64,000 nucleotides of DNA from Hydractinia symbiolongicarpus. Its lineage: Eukaryota > Cnidaria > Hydrozoa > Anthoathecata > Hydractiniidae. Position 1 is the first letter of the stretch; every line of letters starts with the position of its first letter. The DNA lies in NCBI RefSeq assembly GCF_029227915.1, contig NC_079882.1:6634001-6698000 (forward strand). Reading direction: 5' to 3'. This document shows, in pieces, positions 63,598 through 64,000 of this stretch. A model generated the notes under the pieces. The model was not told the origin of the DNA, made no database searches, and saw only the letters and a program-made list of their open reading frames with translations. Both the position numbers and the translations under genes were made by a program.

Positions 63598-63940
63598 GGC
63601 ACTGTAGATTAGTGGTTATAGCTCTCGTATTCTGTGCGGGAGACCAGGGTTTGATTCCACTTGATGGCGATTCAACATGGGCAAGTGAATCTTACCATAG
63701 CCCCGCGTTAACCCAAGCCATGTGAGGGAAATCGGGAAGATGGCTCCATGTTTGGGCCGTTGGATGTTGCCGGGAGTTGTCTAGTAAAGCGTGGCCCCTA
63801 ATTGGGCCTGCGTAGCTCAAAATGAGCATTAAATACTATGGGACTCTCTATCTAAGCCATGGCCCCTCCTGGAAATAATAGAGTATATCCTTCGGTATTA
63901 GTGAGGCTAGCCGAAATATCCACATCTATCTATCTATCTA
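63598..63940 (+). mobile_element. tRNA-derived SINE, copy B
   Basis: Same family as 57126-57473. The box A region TAGATTAGTGGTTATAGC and box B GGTTTGATTCC (63648-63658) are conserved. The body is collinear, ending in a (TCTA)n tail at about 63925-63940. Box B is closer to consensus than in copy A. Confidence 0.9.
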
Positions 63941-64000
63941 AAATTGATGTGTTGCGTTTCGGTGGAACACGCGCATCAATTAAGCCCTTAATACGCTTAC

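Noticed and set aside
1-64000. CRISPR arrays, operons, rRNA genes and stand-alone tRNA genes
   Set aside because: Spliced animal genes exclude a prokaryotic reading. The only tRNA-like sequences are the two SINE heads.

Overview
The window is eukaryotic, AT-rich genomic DNA with multi-exon genes, short canonical introns and many small degenerate transposable elements. The gene set is animal: a FYVE-domain ESCRT/lysosome protein, a ciliary tetraspan protein, an atypical E2F, a D-type cyclin and an H4K20 methyltransferase. Protein conservation is high, but the DNA is dense in hAT-like MITEs, a tRNA-derived SINE, jockey/CR1-type and gypsy remnants, and THAP-DDE transposon remnants. This fits an early-branching metazoan, most likely a cnidarian (possibly a hydrozoan). 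The clade is inference; no species marker is visible.

Layout: 1-9755 (+) is the 3' part of ZFYVE26 (20 exons visible, 5' end outside the window). About 10.2-10.5 kb (-) holds two open segments that splice in frame into the membrane-anchored C-terminus of an unrecognised protein. 12140-17421 (-) is complete TMEM138 (4 coding exons), with a MITE cluster in its first intron. About 17.6 kb is a likely divergent promoter with E2F-like motifs, followed by an unrecognised plus-strand open segment. 18.4-20.2 kb is a non-autonomous transposon candidate. 24299-29674 (+) is an E2F7/8-type repressor (12 coding exons) whose last intron is an AT-AC U12-type intron. 31815-34999 (+) is cyclin D (295 aa). 38590-50561 (-) is KMT5A/SET8 (8 coding exons, 315 aa), with a LINE fragment and other repeats in its introns. 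From 50.6 kb to the end no host gene is recognised. That part holds a dead gypsy element, nested MITEs, two SINE copies, a dead THAP-DDE transposon, and a minus-strand block with a DDE-like transposase plus a Tudor/chromo-barrel-like ORF.

Functionally, E2F7/8, cyclin D and KMT5A lie next to each other and all act at the G1/S transition or in S phase. Cyclin D keeps its Rb-binding LxCxE motif and C-terminal phosphodegron. KMT5A keeps a PIP box just before its basic segment. E2F7/8 keeps both DNA-binding domains. ZFYVE26 and TMEM138 are unrelated neighbours converging tail to tail around 10-12 kb. All exon boundaries were read by eye from GT-AG (or AT-AC) signals and reading-frame continuity; no transcript data were available.
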